Part shown: one piece after another, positions 8,773 through 18,011 of the stretch
Layout: every line of letters starts with the position of its first letter
How positions within the stretch are numbered: the first letter of the stretch is position 1
DNA from: JBCBWG01 sp964579305
GTDB lineage: Bacteria; Pseudomonadota; Alphaproteobacteria; Rhizobiales; Hyphomicrobiaceae
Assembly: GCA_964579305.1 (NCBI GenBank)
Contig: CAZOGY010000002.1
Location: 22,005 to 86,004, forward strand
Direction: 5' to 3'
DNA length: 64,000 nucleotides
Made by a program: the position numbers and the translations under genes
Notes under the pieces: generated by a model
Seen by the model: the letters and a program-made list of their open reading frames with translations, nothing else
Told to the model about the DNA's origin: nothing
Databases searched by the model: none

Positions 8773-9765
8773 TTAGCCAGCTTTGCGGGCTGCTGTGATT
8801 GCGGCTTCCCAGTCAAGGGCGTGGCGGACAATGGTGTCCAGGTCATCAAGGCGCGGTACCCAGCCAAGCTGTTGGCGCACTTTCTGTGACCGCGCGACGA
8901 TGGCTGCGGGATCGCCGGGCCGCCGCTCGGCGAGATCGACTGGGAAATCGACCCCGGACACGCGTTTGACTGCATCGATGACTTCGCGAACTGAATAGCC
9001 GCGCTCATACCCACAATTGAAAACGTCGGCGCCGCCGCCCTTGCGCAGGTGGTCCAACGCGGCGAGATGCGCAGCGGCAAGGTCGGTCACGTGGATGTAG
9101 TCGCGCACGCAGGTGCCATCGTCGGTGGGGTAGTCCGTGCCGTAAATTGCCATGCGCTCGCGCTTGCCCAACGCGGTCTCGGCGGCAACCTTGATCAGGT
9201 GGGTTGCTTGCGGGGTCGATTGGCCGGACCGGCCTTCGGGGTCAGCGCCGGCAACGTTGAAATAGCGCAGGATGGCATAGCGCAACGACGTGGCTTGCGT
9301 GACGTCGCGCAGCATCTGCTCGGTCATGAGCTTTGAAGCGCCGTACGGCGAAATCGGCCGCAGGATTGCGTCCTCGCCAACAGGGTTGGCGTCGGGCATG
9401 CCGTAGACAGCAGCGGTCGAGGAAAAAATGAACGTGTCAACGCCGCAATCGACCGCGGCTTCGATCAGGTTTCGTGAGTTGGCGGTATTATTCCGATAAT
9501 ACTTGAGCGGGTTGGCTACTGATTCAGGAACGATAATCGATCCGGCAAAATGGATGATCGCGGTGACGCCATGCTGCTTGATCGTCTCAGCGGCCAAGGC
9601 AACATCACCCACGTCGCCAATGATCAGTGGCACATCGCCAGGAACGGCCTCGCGGAACCCGGTCGACAGGTTGTCCAGCACGACGACCGGTTCGCCGCGG
9701 TCGCGCAGCGCTAACACCATGTGCGAGCCAATGTATCCCGCGCCGCCAGTGACCAATACTGTCAA
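8773..9765 (-). CDS. galE: UDP-glucose 4-epimerase
   Basis: Interconverts UDP-glucose and UDP-galactose for surface polysaccharide synthesis. The 330-residue protein has the NAD-binding GGAGYIGS motif (residues 7-14) and the catalytic SSTAAVYG and Y141-x3-K145 elements of extended SDR enzymes. I choose TTG 9765 because GGGAGA lies 5 bases upstream and the protein then begins, as GalE proteins do, right at the Rossmann strand; longer frames add 28 unrelated residues. It sits between the outer-membrane beta-barrel gene and the lytic transglycosylase, which supports an envelope role. Confidence 0.95.
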   Translation of the reverse strand: MTVLVTGGAGYIGSHMVLALRDRGEPVVVLDNLSTGFREAVPGDVPLIIGDVGDVALAAETIKQHGVTAIIHFAGSIIVPESVANPLKYYRNNTANSRNLIEAAVDCGVDTFIFSSTAAVYGMPDANPVGEDAILRPISPYGASKLMTEQMLRDVTQATSLRYAILRYFNVAGADPEGRSGQSTPQATHLIKVAAETALGKRERMAIYGTDYPTDDGTCVRDYIHVTDLAAAHLAALDHLRKGGGADVFNCGYERGYSVREVIDAVKRVSGVDFPVDLAERRPGDPAAIVARSQKVRQQLGWVPRLDDLDTIVRHALDWEAAITAARKAG

Positions 9766-9864
9766 ATCGCTCTCCCGCGTATCAAAACTCGTGGTCCAGT
9801 CCGGCGCGTGGCCGTTGCAACGTTGATCCAGACGGCGCGACGGAGCCAAACGCCCTGGTTCAGT

Positions 9865-11571
9865 TTAGCGAGCCAAGCGTAAACCGAGCCGAAACAGGTG
9901 CTCGTCGTAGTCACCTGTTTCTTGCGATGTTGTAAAGTTCGTAAACCGATATTGGGCAAGCACGGTGGTCCACCGGTTCATGAGATATTCCAGGTCCAGG
10001 ATAGCGCTGACCTCGGTCTCTTTCAGCGCGATGCCGGTGTAATCGCTTTGGGCAAAGCTGAGCGTGCCCGTGCCGATGAGATGGCGCCGGAACGCGTGAC
10101 GCAGCGCAGCTTCAAACCGCCGCGCCTGCGCTCCCGGCGACCCTGCCGCCGTTGTGCTGACCAGATCCGTCTCCGCGCGCAGCAGTACCGTCGTCAGTCC
10201 GCTGATGCGCCAGGCAAGGTTGGCGTCGATCAAGAGGCCGCGGATCGGTTTAAGTCGGCGGTCATCGGTGCGTTGGCGGCCCAAGCCCAAGCCCAACTGG
10301 CCGCGCAAGACCGCATCCGTATTGCCGAACGACAAACCGGTGCGCCAGCGCTCGCCGCGGCTATCTCGCAAGATCCCATCGTCCGGCGCTGCGCCATAAT
10401 CACGTCGGTTCAAAGCCAGCTCGGCGAACGCAAACAGCGTTGGTTTGAACTCCCAGCGGGCTCGCACGGCGATTTCACGTGCCCGTTCATCACGATCGTC
10501 GTTGGCGATTTGTGCGCCGTCCGCATCCGCGGTGTCTGACACATCGCTCCGGCGCACGCCGCCACGCAGTTGCACGCGCAAACGATTGAACCTGTGGTTC
10601 AGTGCGACAAGTGCACGATCGTCGGTGACGTTCGCACGATCGCTTCCCAATGGTGATGCATCGACGCCGGAGCGGCTTTCCTGGGAGACGGTTCGTGCCA
10701 CACGCGCTTCAAGGTTGGTTCGCCGGCGCACGTCAATGCGCCCGCGTGCTTCAATGTCATAGCGCCGGGTTTCTTCGGATCGGAAATTCTGAAATCGCGA
10801 GGCGGCACCACCGGCGCGCAGCTCCAACGCGTGCACCCGCCAGTTGGACACCACCCGTAACTGCGGCAGGACCTCAACGGCGCGATCGCTATCAGCAGTC
10901 TCGGATTTCAGGACATTTGATGTTGCGAACGCAGCCCAGGTGACCTGCGGCAGCACGACAAAGCTGCCAAAGCGGATGCCGGCCGGCTGCAGCGGCGCAA
11001 AGCGAAACAATTGGCGCGGGCGTTCGCTGAGACGAGGTGTGACTTCGATTGCAAATGCTTGGGGGTCAAAACCGACCGGTGTCCCTGGCAAACGGAAGGC
11101 TGCGCGATCTTCCGGCAACCGCGCGTCGGGCGGCGGCTGTGTCTGTGCGCCAAGGGGCTGTGGCGTCGCGTCGGGGCTGAGGCTTGCGCCACGAAGCGTG
11201 TTGCGATCGCTGTTCGCGGTGTCGCGGATTTGCGTGCGCCAGGGTTCTGGCACCGCCGACACGCCGGCAGAAAAATCGGTGGCCCCATTCGACGGACCGC
11301 GCAGGGAAGGCAACGCACTTGCTTGGGGCGGTTCGGTCGGGCGCAAGGGCAGGCCGCGGGTTCTCGGCACGACCGTCGTTCGCAATGGCGGCGGGGCAAT
11401 GGTGGCTTGCGAGGGCACTTGTGCGCTTAAGGGCCTGCTTGATGCGGCAACAAAAAGCATGGCAAGGCCGAGCAGTGCGATGCGCGACCTCCGGCCGGCG
11501 CACGCAGGCGGCGCCGAAACGGACTGACTGCTGAGTATCAGGCGCGATTTGCCTGAGACGGCCGGTTGCAC
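9865..11571 (-). CDS. Outer-membrane beta-barrel protein, exopolysaccharide-type
   Basis: A 568-residue protein with a basic N-terminus and signal sequence (about 1-50, ending near SRPLSAQ), a Pro/Ala-rich linker (about 50-190) and a C-terminal half of alternating hydrophobic/polar beta-strands ending in a short strand (LFRLGLRLAR), as in putative beta-barrel porin 2 families. No enzyme motif is visible. The neighbouring galE on the same strand and kdsD diverging to the right fit a role in surface polysaccharide export or anchoring, but that is inference from context. Confidence 0.7.
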   Translation of the reverse strand: MQPAVSGKSRLILSSQSVSAPPACAGRRSRIALLGLAMLFVAASSRPLSAQVPSQATIAPPPLRTTVVPRTRGLPLRPTEPPQASALPSLRGPSNGATDFSAGVSAVPEPWRTQIRDTANSDRNTLRGASLSPDATPQPLGAQTQPPPDARLPEDRAAFRLPGTPVGFDPQAFAIEVTPRLSERPRQLFRFAPLQPAGIRFGSFVVLPQVTWAAFATSNVLKSETADSDRAVEVLPQLRVVSNWRVHALELRAGGAASRFQNFRSEETRRYDIEARGRIDVRRRTNLEARVARTVSQESRSGVDASPLGSDRANVTDDRALVALNHRFNRLRVQLRGGVRRSDVSDTADADGAQIANDDRDERAREIAVRARWEFKPTLFAFAELALNRRDYGAAPDDGILRDSRGERWRTGLSFGNTDAVLRGQLGLGLGRQRTDDRRLKPIRGLLIDANLAWRISGLTTVLLRAETDLVSTTAAGSPGAQARRFEAALRHAFRRHLIGTGTLSFAQSDYTGIALKETEVSAILDLEYLMNRWTTVLAQYRFTNFTTSQETGDYDEHLFRLGLRLAR

Positions 11572-11819
11572 GCGTGTGCCCCTTCAAACATCTGCCTTCG
11601 CGAATGGCAAAACGCCGCCGACCGGCCCAGCTATCGACCGGTTCGGTTAACGGCCTGTTAAGCGCTATCCACGCTGCGGCGGTTGTGCATCACGCTTGGC
11701 GCTGTTTGGCTCCGCGTTTGCGTCTGCTAGAGACGGGCGTCACAAACGGCGCCAGCGCGGCATGGATGGGCCAAAGCGCCCGCAAGCGCCACGCAAGAAC
11801 GTTGAGATGGTAGGAGCAA

Positions 11820-12857
11820 ATGGCGACAGCGAAGCTTAAGTCAGGGACCGAAGCCAAGCGGACTTCGTCCCGTGCGCGGCTTTCGCCTGAGGCCCGAAAG
11901 GCGATTGAAAGCGCAAAGCGAACGCTGAAACTTGAGGCGTCGGCCCTGGGTATGCTGCGTCAGGGGCTGACCGGCGATATGGCGGGTGATTTCGCCAAAG
12001 CCGTCGAAATCCTGCTCAACGCCTCAGGGCGGATTATTGTCACGGGCATGGGAAAGTCAGGCCACGTCGGCCAGAAGATCGCGGCGACATTTGCTTCGAC
12101 AGGCTCACCGGCGTTTTTCGTGCACCCCTCGGAGGCCTCGCACGGTGATCTGGGAATGATCACGGCCGACGACGTCGTGCTGGCGTTGTCGAAATCCGGT
12201 GAGACGGTCGAGCTGAGCAATATCCTGACCTATGCCCGGCGGCGGGGGATCGCGCTCATTTCGATCACGGCGCGCACGCAATCGGCACTGGGTCGGGCGT
12301 CGACACTGGTCCTGCAATTACCGGATGCGGAAGAGGCGTGCCCGCACGGGCTTGCGCCGACCACATCGACAACCATGCAGCTTGCGATGGGTGATGCGCT
12401 TGCCGTGGCGCTGTTGGAGGCGCGGGGCTTCACCGCGCATGAATTCAAGGTGTTCCACCCCGGTGGTTCGCTGGGCGCACAACTGAGCTACGTCAAAGAC
12501 GTCATGCACGCTGGCGATGATGTTCCGCTTGCACCCAAAGACATCGCCATGTCGGACGCCATCCTCGCCATGACGCAAAAATCCTTCGGCTGCCTTGGCA
12601 TTGTTGATGGCAAGGGCAAGCTGGTGGGGATCGTCACCGACGGCGACTTGCGCCGGCATATGAAGCCCGATCTGCTTTCAGAGACGGCGGGCGGGATCAT
12701 GACGCGGAACCCGAAATCCATTGCCCCGGATGCCCTTGCGTCCGAAGCGTTGGACCTGATCAACAAGTCGCGCATTACCGCGCTGTTTGTCGTGGAGAAC
12801 GGGAGACCGATTGGTATCGTCCACGTCCATGACTTGCTGCGTTCCGGTGTCGCGTAA
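11820..12857 (+). CDS. kdsD: Arabinose-5-phosphate isomerase (SIS domain plus two CBS domains)
   Basis: Converts ribulose-5-phosphate to arabinose-5-phosphate, the first step to Kdo for lipopolysaccharide. The 345-residue protein has an SIS domain (about 55-190; TGMGKSGHVGQKIAATFAST and HPSEASHGDLGM motifs) and a CBS pair (about 225-345). AGGAG is 3 bases before ATG 11820, rather close. A KpsF/GutQ paralogue with the same architecture cannot be excluded. It is transcribed away from the beta-barrel/galE run across a 248-base divergent region. Confidence 0.93.
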   Translation: MATAKLKSGTEAKRTSSRARLSPEARKAIESAKRTLKLEASALGMLRQGLTGDMAGDFAKAVEILLNASGRIIVTGMGKSGHVGQKIAATFASTGSPAFFVHPSEASHGDLGMITADDVVLALSKSGETVELSNILTYARRRGIALISITARTQSALGRASTLVLQLPDAEEACPHGLAPTTSTTMQLAMGDALAVALLEARGFTAHEFKVFHPGGSLGAQLSYVKDVMHAGDDVPLAPKDIAMSDAILAMTQKSFGCLGIVDGKGKLVGIVTDGDLRRHMKPDLLSETAGGIMTRNPKSIAPDALASEALDLINKSRITALFVVENGRPIGIVHVHDLLRSGVA

Positions 12858-12982
12858 AACGCCTCATGGGCGATGTTGCCCCGCCCCGATGCCGACATGG
12901 CATGGCACGAAACGCGCGTCGGAAGCGGCCTACTGGGGATGATTGGGACACCGAACCGACCGCAGGACGCCGCGCGCCTCCC

Positions 12983-13435
12983 TCAGGCGTCTGGTTCGAC
13001 GATCAGCGCAGTGCCGCGTGACCCCGTGACTTTTGCGCTGGTCCCCGCTGACATTTCCGGGCCCTCGGCAATCCACAGCGTGTCACCAACTTTGACGCGC
13101 CCACGGCCATCGACGATGGCATCCACCACGACAACGCGGCGACCCACATACTGCGCGCCACGCACATTCAAATTGGGTGCGTCGGAATTGCCAGCGATCG
13201 CCAGCGAGTAGCGCCGAAGGACGAACACGGCAGCAACTGAAATAATTGCAAAAACGATGAGCTGCACTTGCCACGGCATCGGAATAAGGATCGCGATGGC
13301 ACCAACACAGGTTGCAGCCGCGCCAAACCAGACGAAGTGGACGCCTGGCAGGGCGACTTCGAGCAAGAACAGGATCAAGGCCGCGATGAACCAGTTCCAT
13401 GGTCCGAGCTGGTAGAAGAACTCCGGGATCGACAC
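12983..13435 (-). CDS. NfeD-like membrane protein
   Basis: A 150-residue protein with two or three N-terminal membrane segments (about 12-80) and a C-terminal OB-fold NfeD domain (about 90-150; VGRRVVVVDAIVDGRGRVKVGDTLW). GTG 13435 is chosen because AAGGAAA lies 7 bases upstream; the longest frame adds 19 non-conserved residues. NfeD proteins are typically encoded next to SPFH/stomatin proteins and are thought to act with them; the SPFH gene lies upstream on the same strand, 245 bases away. Confidence 0.9.
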   Translation of the reverse strand: MSIPEFFYQLGPWNWFIAALILFLLEVALPGVHFVWFGAAATCVGAIAILIPMPWQVQLIVFAIISVAAVFVLRRYSLAIAGNSDAPNLNVRGAQYVGRRVVVVDAIVDGRGRVKVGDTLWIAEGPEMSAGTSAKVTGSRGTALIVEPDA

Positions 13436-13680
13436 GGCGAATTTTCCTTCACAATTGCGAACCGATGACCGGCTTTCCCGCAGGCATGCCAAGTCGTCAA
13501 CGTCTCAGAAACCAAACGCCAGCCTTGATCAATTGGCGTTGGACTTGGCGTGTGGGTGCACGTCTTGCGCGGCGGCCTGTCAGCGGCACGCGATTTCGAC
13601 CCAGATGGCAATGCTGACCACGTTCGGCGCAGGACAGCATGCCACGGGCGAGAACCCGTCGCGCGGGTCTGAGTGCTCTT

Positions 13681-14754
13681 TTAAGCCTCGTCGTCCTGCG
13701 ACCAGGGACGCTGTTGCATTGCAGAGGCCGTTGGCGCAACGCGCGGGGCCGCACCAGCCGGGTTGCCGTTGACGCCACGCTGGCTTGTCGAAACCGATGT
13801 TCCGCGGCCGTGAGCACCGTTACCGCCGCTGCCGCCTTTGCCGAATGCGTCGCCCGTGATTTCAGCGAGGCCAGCGATCGAGCCGATCACCGATGAAGCC
13901 TCAAGCGGCATCATGATGACTTTCTGGTTCGGCGCCTTTGCCAGGGCCTCCAGAGCTTTCACGTAGTTGTTGGCGACAAAGTAGTTGATCGCCTGGACGT
14001 TGCCGTCGGCGATCGCGGACGACACCATCTGGGTTGCTTTGGCCTCGGCTTCGGCCGAACGCTCGCGCGCCTCGGCATCTTTCCACGCGGCTTCGCGGCG
14101 ACCCTCGGCTTCCAGAACAACGGCCTGTTTCTCGCCCTCCGCTTTCAAGATGGCGGCCTCGCGCCGGCCCTGCGCTTCCAGAACCAGGGCGCGTTTTTCG
14201 CGCTCGGCCTTCATCTGGCGGGCCATGGAGTCGACGAGATCGCGTGGCGGGTCGATATCCTTGATTTCGATCCGGGTGACCTTGACGCCCCAGCTCTCGG
14301 TCGCAGCGTCGACGACGTGGAGCAGCTCGGCGTTGATCTTGTCACGGTTCGACAAAAGCTCGTCGAGGTCCATGGAACCCATCACGGTCCGGATATTGGT
14401 CATCGTGAGGTTGATGATCGACGGCTCAAGCATGTCGACTTCGTAGGCCGCGCGTGCTGCATCGAGGACCTGAAAGAAAGTGACCCCATCAACACGGACC
14501 ATGGCGTTGTCGCGGGTAATGATTTCCTGACCCGGAATATCCAACACCTGTTCTTTCATGTTGATGCGGTGGGCCACCCGCTCCATTACCGGTGTCAGAA
14601 TATGCAGACCTGGCACCAGGGTCTTGGTGTAGCGGCCGAAGCGTTCAACGGTGAAGTTTGAGCCTTGCGGTACGATTTTCACGGTCGACCACAGCATTGC
14701 TCCGGCAAACGCGATCAGAATAATTCCCAAGACACCAAGATTGGTCAGTTCCAT
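13681..14754 (-). CDS. SPFH/band-7 (stomatin-like, QmcA-type) membrane protein
   Basis: A 357-residue protein with one N-terminal membrane helix (about 5-25), the band-7 domain (about 25-190), a long Ala/Glu/Lys/Arg-rich coiled coil (about 185-260) containing repeated EGRREAA-type segments, and a low-complexity Gly/Ala tail. Such proteins form large membrane-attached oligomers and are linked to membrane microdomains. ATG 14754 is chosen because GGGAG lies 8 bases upstream. Paired with the NfeD gene downstream. Confidence 0.93.
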   Translation of the reverse strand: MELTNLGVLGIILIAFAGAMLWSTVKIVPQGSNFTVERFGRYTKTLVPGLHILTPVMERVAHRINMKEQVLDIPGQEIITRDNAMVRVDGVTFFQVLDAARAAYEVDMLEPSIINLTMTNIRTVMGSMDLDELLSNRDKINAELLHVVDAATESWGVKVTRIEIKDIDPPRDLVDSMARQMKAEREKRALVLEAQGRREAAILKAEGEKQAVVLEAEGRREAAWKDAEARERSAEAEAKATQMVSSAIADGNVQAINYFVANNYVKALEALAKAPNQKVIMMPLEASSVIGSIAGLAEITGDAFGKGGSGGNGAHGRGTSVSTSQRGVNGNPAGAAPRVAPTASAMQQRPWSQDDEA

Positions 14755-15065
14755 TGGAAGATCTCCCGTAGCCGCGAGCCATGCCGCCCACGTTTCCAGC
14801 AATGAAACTACGATGAGAGGCCGAAAAGAAGGTAAAGCGCGAGGAATTCAGGCAATTTTGTGCATTCCCGGCACCGGCCACAGCCCCGGCGAGCCGGGTT
14901 ACAACAGTGGAAATTACTTAATTGAGATAGAAAAACAGGTCAGAGGTTTAGGATATTTTTACGTTTCGAGCTTGGCCGGTTAAATTATCGAGGATTTCGG
15001 GGCGGCAGCGACAATCGCCTTTGCGCCCCGAAATCTCGCAGCAGCCTGCAACTATGCACGCCGGA
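14755..15065 (-). terminator. hemH-SPFH intergenic region with hemH terminator-like hairpin
   Basis: A 311-base gap without a supported gene. At 14993-15035 an inverted repeat (GATTTCGGGGCG / CGCCCCGAAATC, 12 bp, 19-base loop, extendable by CGAG with one bulged base) lies about 30 bases past the hemH stop and is a likely hemH terminator, although it has no strong T tract. A second short perfect hairpin (CCCGGC-GA-GCCGGG) lies near 14885-14898. The AT-rich stretch 14910-14965 is a plausible promoter region for the SPFH gene. Confidence 0.5.
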
Positions 15066-16154
15066 TTACAGCCAGCCTTGCAGCTCCCGGCGGACCAAAT
15101 GGTCGATCAACTGGACGCCGAGATCGCTGTCGTTGAGACACGGAATGTGCGTGAAGTGCTCGCCACCGTGTTCTTCGAACTCTTCCTTTGCTTCACCCGC
15201 GATCTCTTCAAGCGTTTCCAAACAATCTGACACGAAGCCCGGATTGAAGACCGCAATGCGCTTGACGCCGCGCTCGGCCAACGCAACCACCGTTTTGTCG
15301 GTGTAGGGCTGCAGCCACTCTTCGGGCCCAAACCGCGACTGGAAGGTCGTGACCAACCGGTCCTCGCTCAATCCCATATGCTCGCGCAGAAGCCGCGTCG
15401 TCTTGTGGCAGTGGCAGTGATACGGATCGCCTTTTTTGAAATAGCTTTGCGGGATGCCGTGGTATGAGGCGATGATCTTTTCCGGTTCCCAATCAAGCGT
15501 TGAAAGGTGGCGATCGATCGAGGTCGCAAGCGCTTCGATATAGGCAGGGTCATCGTGATAGGGGGGCACCGTGCGAACAGCCGGCTGCCAGCGCATTTTC
15601 ATCAGCGCTTCAAACGCCTTGTCGTTCACGGTCGCCGTCGTGGTCGCAGAATATTGCGGATAGAGCGGGAACCAAACGATCCGCTCACAGCCGGCGTCTT
15701 TGAGCGCCTGCAACCGATCAGGGATCGACGGCTGCCCGTAGCGCATGGCCCAATCGACCACGATGCGATCATCATCGGAAAAGGTTTCGGCAACCTTTTC
15801 TGACTGGTTGCGCGAATATGTGCGCAGGAAGCTTTCGTCTTTTTCGTTATTCCAGATCTCAGCGTAAGCTTCGCCAACGCGCTGTGGGCGCCGGTTCAGC
15901 ACGATGCCGAACAGGATTGGGTACCAGATGGCTTTGGGCCATTCGATCACGCGTTTATCGGTCAGGAACTCTGCCAGATACCGACGCATGGACCAGTAGT
16001 CGGTGCCGTCCGGTGTCCCGAGATTGACGAGCAGGACGCCGATTTTGCCCGTTTTGACCTGCGGGTGATCGACCGGCCAATGGCGCGGATCGGCCTGGCG
16101 CACGGAATCCGTCATGCGCGTCCGGAATTCGCTCGTCGTTGGAATTTCGTTCAT
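15066..16154 (-). CDS. hemH: Ferrochelatase
   Basis: Inserts Fe2+ into protoporphyrin IX, the last step of protohaem synthesis. The 362-residue protein has the family-typical start of the core (VLLVNLGTPDGT), the catalytic His in ASYHGIP (H232), the PYHCHCHKTT segment and the NPGFVSDCLETLEEI motif with its conserved Glu. GGGGAGA lies 6 bases before ATG 16154. Length matches alphaproteobacterial HemH. Confidence 0.97.
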   Translation of the reverse strand: MNEIPTTSEFRTRMTDSVRQADPRHWPVDHPQVKTGKIGVLLVNLGTPDGTDYWSMRRYLAEFLTDKRVIEWPKAIWYPILFGIVLNRRPQRVGEAYAEIWNNEKDESFLRTYSRNQSEKVAETFSDDDRIVVDWAMRYGQPSIPDRLQALKDAGCERIVWFPLYPQYSATTTATVNDKAFEALMKMRWQPAVRTVPPYHDDPAYIEALATSIDRHLSTLDWEPEKIIASYHGIPQSYFKKGDPYHCHCHKTTRLLREHMGLSEDRLVTTFQSRFGPEEWLQPYTDKTVVALAERGVKRIAVFNPGFVSDCLETLEEIAGEAKEEFEEHGGEHFTHIPCLNDSDLGVQLIDHLVRRELQGWL

Positions 16155-16304
16155 TCAACTCTCCCCTGACCGCGTAGGGAACGGCTCTTGTCGTCTGGCG
16201 GATCTTTTTCAGTCCACCGCGCTTGCGCCCTCAGCACGCTGCTTTCGTCTACACACTCAACGTCGGTAGGGGCATGGTATCAATCGACGCGGCAAATCGA
16301 CCTG

Positions 16305-17321
16305 TCAGCTCTGGTTGATCGCCGCCTTGCGCTGATCGACGATTTCCGCGCTTTCGCGCCCCTTCACCAAAAGATCCGAAGTTGCGGTTTGACCCATTGG
16401 GCTTTGCCGGGCGACCGCAAGCCAGCGCCCAACCAACTTACGCATTGCCGATGGCGGAAGGGCAAACAGCCGCTCGCCGTCTTCAAGGCCCTCGGCGCGG
16501 GCCGCCGCCTGCATCGTCCGGGCGGCCGCGATGAGCCGCTTCGCGTCGGCCCGTTTCATCCCGTGGCCAGCAAAGGCTTCGCACACGGCGATAAAGACGC
16601 TGAGATCATGATCGAAACCGATCGATTGCGAAATCGCGCGGGCGGTCTCGACGCGCACAGCCATCTCATCGGGCCAGATCGCGCTCAAGAGGGCGCAATG
16701 ACGCCAGTGGGCCTGGACAGCCTTGCGCCAGTCATGCACGACCTCGTCATCGCTTGTTTGCCGGGCGGCCCGTAGGCCCTTGCGTGCCTCGCGATAGGCC
16801 TGAAGAAAGCCAGCGATGACATGCCGGTCCCGCAAGCCGTCAAAATCTATGTCACCCAGGGCCGCCTTGGCCTCATTGATGGCCGAGCGAACCGCTGATG
16901 GATCGGGCCCGGAAGCATCCAGGGGAACAGGGACTGAGATTGCGGACGCGGCGTCGTTGTCACGCGCGGCCAGCAACTGCCGCAATTGCGTAACGGCAGG
17001 ATCGTTGGTCAAGCCGGAGGTGTGGGCAACGGAATCAATGGTCGCGCTGAGAACCGCGCGGTCGCGGGCGGCAGCCAGGCTGCGGCCGATATCTCGAAAG
17101 CGCCGGTTCTCGGTTTTGGCCACCTTCGCCTTCAAACCCGGTGCAATCAGCCGGATCAAGGCGCGCAAACGCTTGCATGCCTTGCGCGCGCCATGGACGG
17201 CGACGTCGAAATCTCCAGTCTTGCGAAAACGGCGCTCGGTCTGACGAAGCTGGGCGCCCCAAGTCTCGCGAACGGCATCAGCCAAGCTCCGATCGAGCGG
17301 TAGGACGAACGACACTCTCAA
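16305..17321 (-). CDS. CHAD domain protein
   Basis: A 338-residue, helix-rich, basic protein. The conserved histidine motif V-H-x-A-R-K-x2-K-R-L-R near residues 42-53, and a second VHDWRK motif near 194-199, identify the CHAD domain, which in characterised members binds polyphosphate. There is no attached CYTH domain. Its start overlaps the thiE stop by 4 bases (ATGA), so it is probably translationally coupled to thiamine synthesis genes, an unexpected partner. Confidence 0.88.
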   Translation of the reverse strand: MRVSFVLPLDRSLADAVRETWGAQLRQTERRFRKTGDFDVAVHGARKACKRLRALIRLIAPGLKAKVAKTENRRFRDIGRSLAAARDRAVLSATIDSVAHTSGLTNDPAVTQLRQLLAARDNDAASAISVPVPLDASGPDPSAVRSAINEAKAALGDIDFDGLRDRHVIAGFLQAYREARKGLRAARQTSDDEVVHDWRKAVQAHWRHCALLSAIWPDEMAVRVETARAISQSIGFDHDLSVFIAVCEAFAGHGMKRADAKRLIAAARTMQAAARAEGLEDGERLFALPPSAMRKLVGRWLAVARQSPMGQTATSDLLVKGRESAEIVDQRKAAINQS

Positions 17322-17974
17322 GCCTCCGTATGGGTTGCGCGCAGCAAGCGGGCCTCACCAGCCCAATCAAGCCATTGCCGCACGCGGGCTTCGGGATCGG
17401 CATGCGTCAGAAAATCGGTGATTACAGCGACGCTGTCGGCGCCGGCTGCAATGACGCCAGGTGCACGCTCCACCGTTATGCCCGCGATCCCGACGAGCGG
17501 CAGGCTGCCAATCCGCTGCTTCCACTCGGTCACGCGATGCAGGCCTTGCGGTGCCCATTTCATGACCTTGAGTTTGGTCTCGTAGACCGGACCAAGCGCC
17601 ACGTAGTCAGGCGCGTTGGCCAGAGCGACTGCCAGTTCATCATCACAATGCGTGGAGATGCCAAGCTTCAAGCCCGCATTCGCGATCGCGGCACGGTCGG
17701 CACCGGCGAGATCTTCTTGTCCGAGGTGGATGTAGTTGGCGCCGGCATCGATGGCGGCTTGCCATTCGTCATTGACGATGAGTTGGCAGTCGTGGTCCGC
17801 GCAGACTTTCAGACTTTCGGAAATTTCACGGGCCACGGTTTCTCGCGGCGCATCCTTGATGCGCAGCTGGATCGTGCGTACGCCGAGCGGAACAAGCCGC
17901 CGCAACCAGGCCAAGTCTGGAACGATCGGGTAGAAAATGTCGGGCTGGGAAACGGTATGCGGGTGTGCGGGCAT
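17318..17974 (-). CDS. thiE: Thiamine-phosphate synthase
   Basis: Joins HMP-pyrophosphate and HET-phosphate to make thiamine monophosphate. The 218-residue TIM-barrel shows the family motifs LIVNDEWQAAIDAGANYIHLGQEDL (conserved Asn, Asp, His, Gln, Asp) and LGISTHCDDELAVA, and ends with the GIAGITVERAPGVIAAGADSVAVIT phosphate-binding region. It follows thiG by 37 bases and overlaps the CHAD gene by 4 bases. Confidence 0.94.
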   Translation of the reverse strand: MPAHPHTVSQPDIFYPIVPDLAWLRRLVPLGVRTIQLRIKDAPRETVAREISESLKVCADHDCQLIVNDEWQAAIDAGANYIHLGQEDLAGADRAAIANAGLKLGISTHCDDELAVALANAPDYVALGPVYETKLKVMKWAPQGLHRVTEWKQRIGSLPLVGIAGITVERAPGVIAAGADSVAVITDFLTHADPEARVRQWLDWAGEARLLRATHTEA

Positions 17975-18011
17975 TCGGCTTTCTCAAAAAGTTTCAGCGG
18001 TTGGAACGCCG

